This document shows, in pieces, positions 46,715-56,917 of a DNA stretch of 64,000 bases. The DNA lies in the NCBI RefSeq assembly GCF_018476525.1, contig NZ_JAHCST010000007.1, positions 62,001 through 126,000 on the forward strand, written 5' to 3'. The translations under genes were made by a program, and so were the position numbers. The stretch is from Acrocarpospora catenulata (GTDB lineage Bacteria; Actinomycetota; Actinomycetes; Streptosporangiales; Streptosporangiaceae). The notes beneath the pieces were generated by a model. That model was not told the DNA's origin and ran no database searches. It was given only the letters and a program-made list of their open reading frames with translations. Within the stretch, counting starts at the first letter, position 1, and every line of letters starts with the position of its first letter.

Positions 46715-48314
46715 AGCCACCGGCGGGATGGTCACGGCGCCCGATCCACGGGCGGCGCACGCCGGAGCGCTGATGTTGCGCGCGGGCGGCAGCGCCGTGG
46801 ACGCCGCCGTGGCCACCGCCTTCGCGATCGGCGTGGTCGAGCCGTACATGAGCGGCCTCGGCGGCGGCGCCTGGCTGGTGATCCGCCGGCCGGGGGCCAG
46901 GAGCGCGACCACCGTGTCCGGGCCGATCCGGGCCCCCGGCCTGGCCAGGCCGGACATGTTCCGGCTCGCGCCCGGCGCGGACCCGACCGGCCTGTACGGC
47001 TGGCCCGCGGTGGCCGGCGACGCCAACATCCTCGGCCCACTGTCGGTCGGGACGCCCGGCGCGGTCGCCGCGCTCTGCCGGGCCCACGCCCGCTTCGGCC
47101 TGCTCCCGCTGGCCGAGGTGCTGGCCCCGGCGATCGAACTGGCCGAGGAAGGCCACCAGACCAACTGGTTCGCCTCGTCGGCGATCTGCGGCGAAGCCCG
47201 GAACCTCCGCAGATTCCCAGAAAGCGCGGCCCTGTTCCTCCCCGGCGGGCTGCCCTTGCGCGGCCCGTCGCAGGGACCGGGCGACCGGCTGGTGCAACCC
47301 CGCCTGGCCGCCGTCCTGCGTGAGATCGCCGACGGCGGCGCCGAGCGGTTCTACCGGGGCCGGGCCGGTCGGGCCGTCGCCGCCTTCGTCGAAGCGCGGG
47401 GCGGCACCCTGCGCGCCGACGACCTGGCCACCTGCGAGGCCACCGAGACCGAGATCGATCCGGTCGAGATCGGCCCGCTGAGCCTGTACGGCCCGCCGGC
47501 CACCGGCGTGGTGACGGCCGCCGAGGCGTTGCAGATCGTCGAGGCCGCCGGACGACGCGGCCTGGACCCGGGCCCCCGGCTGTGGGCCCGCGCCCTGGCC
47601 CGCGCCTTCGACGACCGGCTGCGCGAGGTCAGCACGGAGAACTCCGGCTGGGAGCGGCTGGCCGGGGCCGAACACGCCGAGCGGGTCGTCGCGGAGTGGG
47701 ACCGTCCCCTGCCGGTGACCGGGGGACCGGCCAGGGCCGGGTGCACCTCCCACCTGTCGGCCGTGGACGGGCGCGGCATGACGGTCGCGCTCACCCAGAC
47801 GGTGCTCGACCTGTTCGGCTCGCGTCTGGTCGAACCGGAGACCGGCATCGTGCTCAACGACGGGATGATGTACTTCGACCCGCGCCCCGGCCAGGTGACC
47901 AGCATCTCCCCCGGCGCGGCGGGGCTCAGCGCGGTCTGCCCCGTCATCGTCGGCGGCCCCGGCGGCGAGGCCGTGCTCGGCGCGTCCGGCGGCCGGCGGA
48001 TCATCTCCGCCGTCGCCCAGATCATCGCCCGCTGGCGGGACGGCGCCACCCTCCAGGCCGCCGTCGAGGCCCCCCGGCTGCACGCCGAGGGACGCACGGT
48101 CTGGCTGGACCGCCGCCGGGAGAGCGCCGCCGCGGACCTGACCGCGGCGGGACACGACGTCCAGGTGGTCGAGGAGGAGCCGACCACCTGGCACTTCGCC
48201 CGCCCGGGCGGCGTCGAACGCCGCCCGGGGCGTGGCTGGGCGCCCGGGGTGGACCGGATGAAGCCCCACGGCGTGGGCGTCCAGGACAGCACACCGTCAC
48301 TCGCAGCGCACTGA
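46698..48314 (+). CDS. Gamma-glutamyltransferase family protein
   Basis: The 538-residue Ntn-hydrolase of the GGT family has the N-terminal GSAVDAAVATAFAIGVVEP and SGLGGGAWLV (about residues 31-60), and the nucleophile region GCTSHLSAVDGRG (Thr start of the mature beta chain). C-terminal motifs are LNDGMMYFDPRPG and LGASGGRRI. GGT breaks gamma-glutamyl bonds or transfers the glutamyl group. It lacks a visible signal peptide, so it is probably cytoplasmic, unlike classical GGT. It overlaps the NodB gene by 17 bp. With a GS-like ligase across the divergent region, a gamma-glutamylated intermediate is plausible. Confidence 0.92.
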   Translation: MPGVGEATGGMVTAPDPRAAHAGALMLRAGGSAVDAAVATAFAIGVVEPYMSGLGGGAWLVIRRPGARSATTVSGPIRAPGLARPDMFRLAPGADPTGLYGWPAVAGDANILGPLSVGTPGAVAALCRAHARFGLLPLAEVLAPAIELAEEGHQTNWFASSAICGEARNLRRFPESAALFLPGGLPLRGPSQGPGDRLVQPRLAAVLREIADGGAERFYRGRAGRAVAAFVEARGGTLRADDLATCEATETEIDPVEIGPLSLYGPPATGVVTAAEALQIVEAAGRRGLDPGPRLWARALARAFDDRLREVSTENSGWERLAGAEHAERVVAEWDRPLPVTGGPARAGCTSHLSAVDGRGMTVALTQTVLDLFGSRLVEPETGIVLNDGMMYFDPRPGQVTSISPGAAGLSAVCPVIVGGPGGEAVLGASGGRRIISAVAQIIARWRDGATLQAAVEAPRLHAEGRTVWLDRRRESAAADLTAAGHDVQVVEEEPTTWHFARPGGVERRPGRGWAPGVDRMKPHGVGVQDSTPSLAAH

Positions 48315-48326
48315 GGAGAGATCGCG

Positions 48327-49138
<812 letters not shown>

Positions 49139-49142
<4 letters not shown>

Positions 49143-49873
49143 CCGTACTGCTGGCCGCCGAGCAGGTCACCAAGTCCTTCGGCAGCCTCCGCGCCGTGGA
49201 CGGGGTGTCCATCGAGGTACGGCAGGGCGAGGTCTTCGGCCTGGCCGGTCCCAACGGCGCGGGCAAGAGCACGCTGTTCAACCTGTTGACCGGCATCCCG
49301 ATCCGGCCCGACTCCGGCCGGGTGCTCCTGCGCGGCCGGGAGGTCCAGCACCGCTCCCCCCGCTGGATCGCCAAGGCCGGGCTGAAGCGCACCTTCCAGA
49401 CCGAGGCCGTCTTCGAGTCCCTCACCGTCCTGGAGAACGTCCGGATCGGCTCCGCGTACGGCGGGGCGGGCCGGGCCGCCCGGTGGAACCGGGCCAGCTG
49501 CGCCGAGGCGCTGGAGCAGGTGGAGCTGGGCGGCGACCCCGGCCGCCCGGCCGACGAGCTGTCGCTGATCGACCGCAAGCGCCTGATGATCGCCTGCGCC
49601 CTGGTCAGCCGCCCGTCCGTGCTCCTGCTGGACGAGCCGGCCGCCGGGCTGGACCCCGCCGACCAGGACGCCCTGATCCGCCTGCTGACCCGGATCCACG
49701 CCACCGGCACGACGATGGTGATCATCGAACACGTGCTGTCCGTGCTGGAGGCGCTCGCCGACCGGATGTCCGTACTGGACAGCGGCCGGGTGATCGTCAC
49801 CGGCGCCCCCGCCGACGTGCTCACCGACGCCCGCGTGGTCGAGGCCTACCTGGGACCGGGAGCGGCACGATGA
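49139..49873 (+). CDS. ABC transporter ATP-binding protein, LivG type
   Basis: The 244-residue ATPase has Walker A GPNGAGKST and Walker B LLLDEPAAGLDP. The LivG-family LKRTFQTEAVFESLTVLENV stretch lies between them. The signature motif is altered: DELSLIDRKRLMIA replaces the usual LSGGQ-type sequence, as in many LivG relatives. The ATG at 49139 overlaps the SDR stop. It powers the branched-chain-amino-acid-type importer. Confidence 0.93.
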
Positions 49874-50601
49874 ACGACCTGCTGACAGTAGACGGTCTCA
49901 CCGCGGGCTACGGCCATACAAAGGTGCTGCGCGGGATCTCGCTGCGCGTCGGCGCGGCCGAGGCGATCGGGCTGCTCGGCCCCAACGGGCACGGCAAGAC
50001 CACACTGCTGCGCTGCGTGTCCAACCTGCACCGGGCCACCTCCGGCTCCATCACCTACGCGGGCAGTGACACCCGGGGCCGCTCCCCGCGCGACCTGGTC
50101 CGCCGCGGCCTCATCCACGTCCCCCAGGGCTCCCGGCTGTTCCCGCAGCTCACCGTGGAGGAGGCGCTGCGCATGTCGGCCGCCTCCAGCGGCCACACCG
50201 CGACCTGGCGGGACGGCCTGGACCACGTCTTCACCGTCTTCCCCCGCCTGGGCGAACGCCGAGGCCAGCTCACCGGCACGCTGAGCGGCGGCGAACGCCA
50301 GATGGTCAGCCTCGGGATGGGCCTGATGGCCCGGCCCACCCTGCTCATCCTCGATGAGCCCACCCTCGGCCTGTCGCCCAAGGTCAAGCACGAGCTGAGC
50401 GAGTGCATCCTGCGGATCCGCACCGAGGTCTCCTCGATCATCCTGGTGGACGGTGACATGGACCTGGTGCTCAGCCTCACCGACCGCTACCACGTCGTGC
50501 TGCACGGCGACATCGTGCACAGCGGCGCCTCCGACACGACCGTCGGCCGCGACGCGATGATGTCGCTCTTCCTGGGAGGGTCCACCGATGAGCGGCATTA
50601 G
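49870..50601 (+). CDS. ABC transporter ATP-binding protein, LivF type
   Basis: The 243-residue ATPase has Walker A GPNGHGKTT (His where Ala is usual), HVPQGSRLFPQLTVEE typical of LivF, signature TLSGGERQMV and Walker B LLILDEPTLGLSP. It overlaps livG by 4 bp and livH by 14 bp. It pairs with LivG as the two motor subunits. The switch loop reads ILVDGDMDLVLSL, where the common form has EQ before N; this is worth noting but not proof of inactivity. Confidence 0.92.
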   Translation: MNDLLTVDGLTAGYGHTKVLRGISLRVGAAEAIGLLGPNGHGKTTLLRCVSNLHRATSGSITYAGSDTRGRSPRDLVRRGLIHVPQGSRLFPQLTVEEALRMSAASSGHTATWRDGLDHVFTVFPRLGERRGQLTGTLSGGERQMVSLGMGLMARPTLLILDEPTLGLSPKVKHELSECILRIRTEVSSIILVDGDMDLVLSLTDRYHVVLHGDIVHSGASDTTVGRDAMMSLFLGGSTDERH

Positions 50602-51463
50602 CGCCATCCTGACCAGCGCCCTCGTCCTGGGCGGGCTCTACCTGCTCATGGCGGCCGGGCTCACCCTGATCTGGTCCACCCTGCGGGTGTTCAACTTCGG
50701 GCACGGCGCGCTGCTGATGTTCGGGGCGTACCTGTCCTGGACGCTCCTGGACCGCGCCGGGCTGCCGCTGCTCCCCGCCCTGGTCGGCGGCGTGCTGGCG
50801 CTGGCCCTGCTCGGCGTGGTCTACGAGTTCCTGCTGGTCAGCCCGTTCATCCGGCGGCCCAACGGGGACATGCTGGTGATGGTGGCCACGCTGGCCGCCA
50901 CCATGCTGTTGCAGTCCGGCGCGCTGCTGCTGTGGGGGCCGGAGATCAAGCAGCTCCCGCCGCTCGGCTCGGCCAGGATCGAGCTGGGCGGCTCGGTCGT
51001 CCAGGGCACCCAGCTGGTCACCATCATCCTGGCGCCGGTGCTGGTCGGCCTGCTGGCCCTGGCACTCAAACGCACCGGCATCGGGCTGACCGTGCGGGCG
51101 CTGGAACAGAACCGCGAGCACGCCCAGCTCCTGGGCATCTCGCCGCGCCGGGTCTACCTGTTCGTGGTGACCGTCGCGATCGCGCTGGCGGCGGTGGCCG
51201 GGGTGCTGCTGGGCAGCATGCGGTTCATCTCGCCGACGATGGGCGACGATCCGCTGCTGCGCGCCTTCGTCGTGCTCGCCTTCGGCGGCGCCGGCAGCCT
51301 CGGCGGCACCATCGCCGGCGCGTACGCCATCGGCCTGCTCGAAGCGGTGACCACGTACTACTTCGGGCTGTCGTGGAGCCCGGTCCTGGTCTTCCTGGCC
51401 ATGATCGTCATCATGCTGGCCCGCCCCGAGGGTCTGCTGCGCAGCCAGGTGAGGAGCGCGTGA
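50588..51463 (+). CDS. ABC transporter permease, LivH type
   Basis: The 291-residue membrane permease has about eight hydrophobic segments. LivH-family features are LMAAGLTLIWSTLRVFNFGHGALLMFGAYL at the N-terminus (residues 19-48), ALEQNREHAQLLGIS (the cytoplasmic coupling loop) and FGGAGSLGGTIAGAYAIGL near the C-terminus. It overlaps livF by 14 bp and livM by 1 bp. It forms the channel with LivM. Confidence 0.93.
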   Translation: MSGISAILTSALVLGGLYLLMAAGLTLIWSTLRVFNFGHGALLMFGAYLSWTLLDRAGLPLLPALVGGVLALALLGVVYEFLLVSPFIRRPNGDMLVMVATLAATMLLQSGALLLWGPEIKQLPPLGSARIELGGSVVQGTQLVTIILAPVLVGLLALALKRTGIGLTVRALEQNREHAQLLGISPRRVYLFVVTVAIALAAVAGVLLGSMRFISPTMGDDPLLRAFVVLAFGGAGSLGGTIAGAYAIGLLEAVTTYYFGLSWSPVLVFLAMIVIMLARPEGLLRSQVRSA

Positions 51464-52419
51464 TGGCGAACCTGCGCACCTGGGCCGGGTGGCCCGCATA
51501 CGCGATCGTGCTGGCCGTGCTCCCGCTGGTCCTCACCGACCCGCACAGCCGCCTGCTGCTGATCCTGATCACCATGTACGGCATGCTCGCGCTGAGCTGG
51601 AACCTCACCCTCGGCTTCGCGGGCATCTTCAACTTCGCCCAGATCGGCTTCTTCGGGATCGGCGCCTACACGGCCGGCATCCTGGCCACCCAGACCGGGA
51701 TCGACCCGTGGCTGACCCTGCCGATCTCCGCGGTGTCGGCGGTACTGGCCTCGCTGGTGGCCTTCCTGCCGGTGCTGCGGCTGCGCGGCATCTACGTCGG
51801 CCTGGCCACCTACGTCTTCTCCCAGCTCTGCATCTACCTGGTGCTCGGCCAGGCGGGCCTGACCGGCGGCGCAGGCGGCATCGTCGGCATTCCCCGGCTG
51901 ACCCTCGGGGAGACCAGCCTGCGGGCCGACGGCCGGATCGGCTACTACTTCCTGGGCGCGGCGCTGCTGTTCGCCACCACCCTGCTGGTCCGCCTGATCA
52001 GCCGTTCCACGCTCGGCCTGTCCCTGCTGGCGATCCGCGACAACGAGGCCCTGGCCACCAGCCGGGGCGTCTCCCGGGTACGGCAGCACCTGATCATCTT
52101 CATGATCGGCGCGGCGCTGGCCGGAGTGGCGGGCGCCTTCAACACCTACCTCAACGGCGTGGTCAGCACCGACGTGTTCGGCTTCGGCTACCTGACCCTG
52201 CTGCTCAGCATGATCTTCCTGGGCGGCAGCGGCAGCGTGTACGGCCCGATCGCGGGCGCCGTCGTGGTCACCCTGGTCACCGACGCGCTCCAGGACGCCG
52301 GGGCGTGGCGCGACGTGACGGTCGCGCTGCTCATCCTGGTGGTCCTCTGGATCGCCCCGAAAGGCCTGGCCGGGCTCGCCCGCCGAGCCATCGCCCCTCG
52401 TGTAAAGGAGAACGCATGA
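51463..52419 (+). CDS. ABC transporter permease, LivM type
   Basis: The 318-residue membrane permease has LivM features: LALSWNLTLGFAGIFNFAQ (about residues 41-59), IRDNEALATSRGVSRVRQHL as coupling loop, and FLGGSGSVYGPIAGAVVVT near the end. I chose ATG 51463, overlapping the livH stop. The 3' end overlaps the M20 gene as ATGA. With SBP, LivG, LivF and LivH it completes a full importer. Confidence 0.93.
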   Translation: MANLRTWAGWPAYAIVLAVLPLVLTDPHSRLLLILITMYGMLALSWNLTLGFAGIFNFAQIGFFGIGAYTAGILATQTGIDPWLTLPISAVSAVLASLVAFLPVLRLRGIYVGLATYVFSQLCIYLVLGQAGLTGGAGGIVGIPRLTLGETSLRADGRIGYYFLGAALLFATTLLVRLISRSTLGLSLLAIRDNEALATSRGVSRVRQHLIIFMIGAALAGVAGAFNTYLNGVVSTDVFGFGYLTLLLSMIFLGGSGSVYGPIAGAVVVTLVTDALQDAGAWRDVTVALLILVVLWIAPKGLAGLARRAIAPRVKENA

Positions 52420-53738
52420 CCAGCCAGGACGCCCTGACGACCAGGATCCTCGACGAGGTGGACGGCCTGGCGGCCAGGATGGTGCACACCCTCGCCGAGG
52501 CCATCGCCGTGCCCAGCATCAACCCCCGCTACCCCGGCCAGGAGTACGACAAGGTCGTCGGCGCCGAGGGCGAGATGAGCGCACTCCTCGCCGACCTGTA
52601 CGCCGAGGCGGGCGCCGACCTCACCACGGTGACCGTGGAACGCGGCCGGGACAATGTGGTCGGCGTCCTGCCCGGCGCGGGCGGCGGGCGCTCACTGCTG
52701 TTGAACGGGCACGTGGACGTGGTGCCGCCCGGGCGGCTGGACCGCTGGCACGGCGACCCCTTCCGGGCGGTGGTCACCGACGACACGGTCACCGGCCGCG
52801 GCGCCACCGACATGAAGGCCGGTCTGGTCGCCGCCGCGTACGCCGCCGTCGCGCTGCGCCGCGCGGGCCTGCGCCTGGCGGGTGACCTGGTGCTGCAGGC
52901 GGTCGTCGGCGAAGAGGTGGGCGACCACGAGGCCGGCACCACGGCAGTGCTGGAGGCCGGTTTCGGCGCGGACGCGGCCATCGTGTGCGAACCGTCCGGT
53001 CAGCGTGGCACGCTGCCCGCGGTGGTGCCGGTCACGCCCGGCCTGTTGTGGTTCTCCATCACCATGGAGGGCAAGACCGCACATTCCGGGCTGCGAGGCA
53101 TGACCGTGCACCCGACCCTGGAGGGGGACGCCCTGGGCGTCAACACGGTGGACAAGTTCTGGATCGTCTACCAGGCCCTGCGCGCGCTGGAGGAGGAGTG
53201 GGCCGGGCACGACCGGCACCCGCTCTTCCCGCCCGGCTACTTCAACCTGCTGCCCGGCGTGCTGCGCGCCAATCCGTCCGGGATCCTGGTGCCGTTCTTC
53301 CTGGCCGACGAGCTGACCGTGGAGTACTGCGTCTACCATCACCCCGGCCGTACCAACGAGGAGGTGATGGCCGAGATCGAGACCCGGGTCGCCGACGCCT
53401 GCCGCCGCGACCCGTGGCTGCGCGCGCATCCCCCGGTGTTCGAGTGGAAACTGCTCTGGCCGCCGTACGCGCTGCCCGACGACGCGCCGATCGCCGCCAC
53501 CGTCGCGCACGCACACGCCACCGCCGCCGGACAGGTCCCGCTGACCAGCGGCTTCATGGGCGTGTGCGATCTGACCTGGATGGACCGCAAGGACATCGGC
53601 GGCCTGGTGTACGGCCCGGGAGTGGGCTACACCGCGCACGCCGAGAACGAGTACGTCGAGATCGCCCAGCTCGTCCAGTCGGCCAAGACCTACGCGCTGA
53701 CCGCGGTCAGCTGGTGCGGCCTGGCGGAGGCCGGATGA
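52416..53738 (+). CDS. M20-family peptidase/deacylase, ArgE/DapE type
   Basis: The 440-residue cytoplasmic metallohydrolase has metal-ligand motifs LLLNGHVDVVPPG (about residues 93-105), GRGATDMKAGL and VVGEEVGDHEAGT, and a lid domain starting ITMEGKTAHSGLRG. The family cleaves N-acyl or peptide-like amide bonds of amino acids. It is the last gene of the tightly overlapping importer operon, 172 bp before the RpiR gene. It is the second M20 enzyme of the locus and belongs to a different subfamily from the one at 39.8 kb. Confidence 0.9.
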   Translation: MTSQDALTTRILDEVDGLAARMVHTLAEAIAVPSINPRYPGQEYDKVVGAEGEMSALLADLYAEAGADLTTVTVERGRDNVVGVLPGAGGGRSLLLNGHVDVVPPGRLDRWHGDPFRAVVTDDTVTGRGATDMKAGLVAAAYAAVALRRAGLRLAGDLVLQAVVGEEVGDHEAGTTAVLEAGFGADAAIVCEPSGQRGTLPAVVPVTPGLLWFSITMEGKTAHSGLRGMTVHPTLEGDALGVNTVDKFWIVYQALRALEEEWAGHDRHPLFPPGYFNLLPGVLRANPSGILVPFFLADELTVEYCVYHHPGRTNEEVMAEIETRVADACRRDPWLRAHPPVFEWKLLWPPYALPDDAPIAATVAHAHATAAGQVPLTSGFMGVCDLTWMDRKDIGGLVYGPGVGYTAHAENEYVEIAQLVQSAKTYALTAVSWCGLAEAG

Positions 53739-53910
53739 CCACGACCTGTCCCCCCGGGCTGAATCAGGCCCCGGAGGTTTTCCGCACCGGCCTTCCGCGG
53801 GAGGTTCGCGCCGTCCACCCATCCGTGCGAGTATCCCTGATGCGACCGGCCGGAGCCGGCTCCCCCCGAGCTGGTCTGCCGCGATGACCGGTCACGCTGA
53901 AGGAGACGGC

Positions 53911-54819
53911 ATGCCCGGCACGACCGAGCCGCGTACGGTGGCGGCCCAGCTGCGCGACGTGCTTCCCAGCCTTCCCCGGGCCGAGCAGCGGGTGGCCCGC
54001 GCACTGCTGGCCGGCTACCCCACGGCGGGGCTGGAGCCACTGGCCACCGTGGCCACCCTGGCCCAGTCCAGCCCGGCCACCGTGCTCCGGCTGGCCTACC
54101 GCCTGGGTTTCCAGGGCTACCCGGAACTCCAGCAGGCGCTCAAACGCGAAACCCAGCAGCGCTACTCCTCCCCGCTCATCCAGTACGCCGAACCCACCGC
54201 CGAAGAGGGCACGGGTCAAGACGACGACGGGGTACTCGGCCGCTCCCGGCGCGTCCTGCTGGAAGCCACCGCGATGACCTTCGACCAGCTCCCCGAAGGC
54301 GAACTCGTCAAAGCGGCCGGGCTGCTGGCCGATTCCGCCCGGCGCGTGTCGGCCGCAGGCGGCCGATTCAGCACAATCCTGGCGCACTACCTCATCGCCC
54401 ACCTCCACCAGCTCCGCCCGAACGCCACCTACATCGCGGGCTCCACCGCCGACCACGCCGCCCACCTGCTCGACATGGGCCGCCGCGACGTCCTGGTCCT
54501 CTTCGACTACCGCCGCTACCAACGCGAAACCATCGCCTTCGCCCGCGCGGCAGCCGCCCGCAACGTAAAGATCGTCCTCTTCACCGACCCCTGGCTCTCC
54601 CCTGCCGCGGCAGTAGCCGACGTCGTCCTCCCCGGCCAGGTCCGTTCCCCCTCCCCCTTCGACTCCCTCACCCCCGCCGTAGCACTCATCGAAACCCTGG
54701 TCGCCGCCGTAGTCGAACAACTCGGCGAAACCGGCCGTGCCCGCGTCGCCAAGTACGACCAAATGGCCGACGACGTACTCCGCGAGGAAGACACCACCTC
54801 CCAACCCGCCACCCCGTAA
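53911..54819 (+). CDS. RpiR-family transcriptional regulator
   Basis: The 302-residue protein has an N-terminal RpiR HTH (about residues 1-80, with LEPLATVATLAQSSPATVLRL and GFQGYPELQQALKRE). A C-terminal SIS sugar-isomerase-like domain (about 130-290) is FSTILAHYL through LVLFDYRRYQRETIAFARAA, with PSPFDSLTPAVALIETL near the end. ATG 53911 follows AAGGAG at 5 bp; an in-frame ATG at 53884 is the alternative. It closes the catabolic locus and is its probable regulator, acting at the palindromes near 43.5 kb. The ligand is unknown. Confidence 0.92.
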   Translation: MPGTTEPRTVAAQLRDVLPSLPRAEQRVARALLAGYPTAGLEPLATVATLAQSSPATVLRLAYRLGFQGYPELQQALKRETQQRYSSPLIQYAEPTAEEGTGQDDDGVLGRSRRVLLEATAMTFDQLPEGELVKAAGLLADSARRVSAAGGRFSTILAHYLIAHLHQLRPNATYIAGSTADHAAHLLDMGRRDVLVLFDYRRYQRETIAFARAAAARNVKIVLFTDPWLSPAAAVADVVLPGQVRSPSPFDSLTPAVALIETLVAAVVEQLGETGRARVAKYDQMADDVLREEDTTSQPATP

Positions 54820-54832
54820 CCTCCCCCGAAGC

Positions 54833-54915
54833 CCCGGCAACGGCCACCAGGCCCCGCGGGTGCCTGATGGACCCCCGCCCGGCAACTGCCACCCGGCCCC
54901 GCAGGTGCCTGATGG
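54833..54915. repeat. Two imperfect 38-bp direct repeats
   Basis: The segments 54833-54870 and 54878-54915 match at 35 of 38 positions, with a period of 45 bp. Each runs from CCCGGCAAC to GGTGCCTGATGG. They lie just after the RpiR stop. A 6-bp stem, TCGGCC-GAGG-GGCCGA (54928-54943), follows and may act as a terminator before bioY. No coding role is seen. Confidence 0.6.
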
Positions 54916-54969
54916 CCCCTCCCCCGCTCGGCCGAGGGGCCGACAACGCCGCTGACGTTGGGGGATATC

Positions 54970-55605
54970 GTGTCTGGCGTGTCGAGATCTCAGATCGCTT
55001 CCCCCGTCGATCTTGCTAAAACGGTGGTCTTCGCGGCTTTCATCGCGGTGCTGGGGATCTTCCCCGGGATCTACGTCGGCAGTTCCGGCGTACCCATCGT
55101 GCTCCAGAACATCGGGCCGCTGCTGGCCGGCGGCATCCTGGGCCCCCGCCGCGGCACGGCGTCCGTCGTGCTCTTCCTGGGACTGACCGCGATCGGCCTG
55201 CCACTGCTGTCCGGCGGACGGGGCGGGATCGCGCCGTTCATCGGCCCAAGCGGCGGGTTCTTGCTGGGCTGGATCCTGTCGGCACTGGTCACCGGCCTGA
55301 TCGTGACACGTGCGCGGCGCGTCGGCCTGCCGGTGCTGCTGCTGGCCAGCGCGGCCGGGCTGGTCGTCGACTACCTGATCGGTGTTCCGTTCCTCGGCCT
55401 GTACACCGGCGACCTGCCGGCGGCGGCCGTGCAGTCGCTGGTGTTCCTGCCGGGCGACGCGGCCAAGGTGGTGGCGGCGTCCTTGATCGCCTCGGTGGTT
55501 CACCGCGCCCTGCCCAGCCAGCTCCCGGGATCGCGCAACAGCCCCGATGCCGGGCCCGGGCCCGGCGAAGCGGATGAGACCGGCGAGATCGCCGCGAACA
55601 CCTGA
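54970..55605 (+). CDS. bioY: BioY, substrate-specific (S) component of an ECF biotin transporter
   Basis: The 211-residue membrane protein has about six hydrophobic segments. BioY hallmarks are AFIAVLGIFPGIYVG, GPLLAGGILGPRRGTASVVLFL (about residues 52-73), GGRGGIAPFIGPSGGFLLGW and FLPGDAAKVVAAS. It binds biotin and works with BioM and BioN encoded 2.5 kb downstream. I chose GTG 54970, preceded by GGGGGA; TTG 54958 and GTG 54979 are possible. It is the first gene of a five-gene operon. Confidence 0.93.
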   Translation: MSGVSRSQIASPVDLAKTVVFAAFIAVLGIFPGIYVGSSGVPIVLQNIGPLLAGGILGPRRGTASVVLFLGLTAIGLPLLSGGRGGIAPFIGPSGGFLLGWILSALVTGLIVTRARRVGLPVLLLASAAGLVVDYLIGVPFLGLYTGDLPAAAVQSLVFLPGDAAKVVAASLIASVVHRALPSQLPGSRNSPDAGPGPGEADETGEIAANT

Positions 55606-55606
55606 C

Positions 55607-56917
55607 GTGGCAGCGATCACGCCACCGATTGTCGGCGCGGGCACCGTTCCGGCCGGTCTGCTGGCTCGGGCGCACGGAGCCGCCCGATGGCTGGCCGCTC
55701 GGGGGATCACCGAGGGATCGCGGATCGCCGTGGACTCGGCGGACGTGCTGCCGTGGTTCCTCGGCGCGGACCTGCTGGGCGCCGCCGCCCTGGTCGTCGA
55801 GCCGTCGTGGACACCGCGGGAGCGTGACGCGGTGCTCGCCGACGCCAGGCCCGATCTCGTGGTCCATCCCAGAGTCGCGGACGTCGTCGCCGCCGACGGC
55901 GTCTTTCCCGCCGGAGACGAGGACACCTTCTTCTATCTGCCGACCACCTCGGGCAGCAGCGGACGTCCGAAGGTGCTCCTGCGTACCCGCGGCTCGTGGC
56001 TGCGCAGCTTCGCCGCCCTCGGGCGCCTCCACGGACCGGTACTGATCCCCGGACCACTGAGCTCGTCGCTGTTCCTGTTCGGCGCCCTGCACGCGCTCTG
56101 GTGCGACCAGGAGGTACGGCTGCTGCCGCGATGGGAGCCGAACGCAGCGGCCGAGGCCACGCGACGGGCCGGCGCGATCCATGTGGTTCCCGCGATGCTG
56201 GCGGCGCTGCTCGACGTGCTGGACCGGCGGTCCGAGCTGCGGGAGAACTGCGCCCTGCGGACGGTGGTGTGCGGGGGAGCCCATCTGCCCGAGGAAGTGC
56301 GGGCACGGGTGGCGCGGCTGTTGCCGGAGGCTGATCTGGTCGAGTACTACGGCTCGGCCGAGCACTCCCTGATCGCGATCCGGCGCGGCGCGGACGGGCT
56401 GCGCCCCGTCCCCGGCGTGCGGCTCGACATCCGCGACGGCATCCTGTGGGTCCGCTCCCCTCTCGCGTTCAGCGGCTACCTGCGCAGCGGCGTGCTTCAC
56501 CCGCCTGAGACCGAGTGGTCCACAGTGGGCGATCGGGTCGAGCTGGACGGCACCGGCGCCCTGGTGGTGCGGGGCCGGACGGGTGCGGTCGTGTCCAGCG
56601 GCGGCAGGCTCGTGTCCGCCGAGGAGGTCGAGGCGGTGCTGCGCAGTGTGCGGCACGTGGAAGACGTGGTCGTCGCCGGCACTCCGCATCCGACCCTCGG
56701 CGCGATCGTAACCGCCGTCGTCGAGGCCGCCCCGGATCGGTGGCCCGCGCTGCGAGAGCTGCGGGAGGCCGCGCGGGCGAGCCTCGAACCCGGCAAGAGA
56801 CCCCGCCGATGGCTGGTGACCAAGGCGCTGCCCCGAACGGCGGCCGGCAAGCCCGCCCGCGCCGCCATCGCGCGGCAGTTGCGGGACGGCACCCTGGCCG
56901 CGGAGCCGCTGCGATGA
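55607..56917 (+). CDS. AMP-forming acyl-CoA ligase, YhfT-like
   Basis: The 436-residue adenylate-forming enzyme has P-loop motif YLPTTSGSSGRPKVLLR (about residues 113-129), YYGSAEHS as A5, the STVGDRVELD region and the C-terminal catalytic Lys in PRTAAGKPARAA. It is shorter than typical acyl-CoA ligases (about 500-550), mainly in the N-terminal part. GTG 55607 starts 1 bp after the bioY stop; an in-frame ATG inside bioY is less likely. The bioY-ligase-thiolase pairing recalls Bacillus subtilis yhfT-yhfS-yhfU, where the substrate is also not settled. Activation of a biotin-related or fatty acyl carboxylate is an inference. Confidence 0.87.
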   Translation: MAAITPPIVGAGTVPAGLLARAHGAARWLAARGITEGSRIAVDSADVLPWFLGADLLGAAALVVEPSWTPRERDAVLADARPDLVVHPRVADVVAADGVFPAGDEDTFFYLPTTSGSSGRPKVLLRTRGSWLRSFAALGRLHGPVLIPGPLSSSLFLFGALHALWCDQEVRLLPRWEPNAAAEATRRAGAIHVVPAMLAALLDVLDRRSELRENCALRTVVCGGAHLPEEVRARVARLLPEADLVEYYGSAEHSLIAIRRGADGLRPVPGVRLDIRDGILWVRSPLAFSGYLRSGVLHPPETEWSTVGDRVELDGTGALVVRGRTGAVVSSGGRLVSAEEVEAVLRSVRHVEDVVVAGTPHPTLGAIVTAVVEAAPDRWPALRELREAARASLEPGKRPRRWLVTKALPRTAAGKPARAAIARQLRDGTLAAEPLR

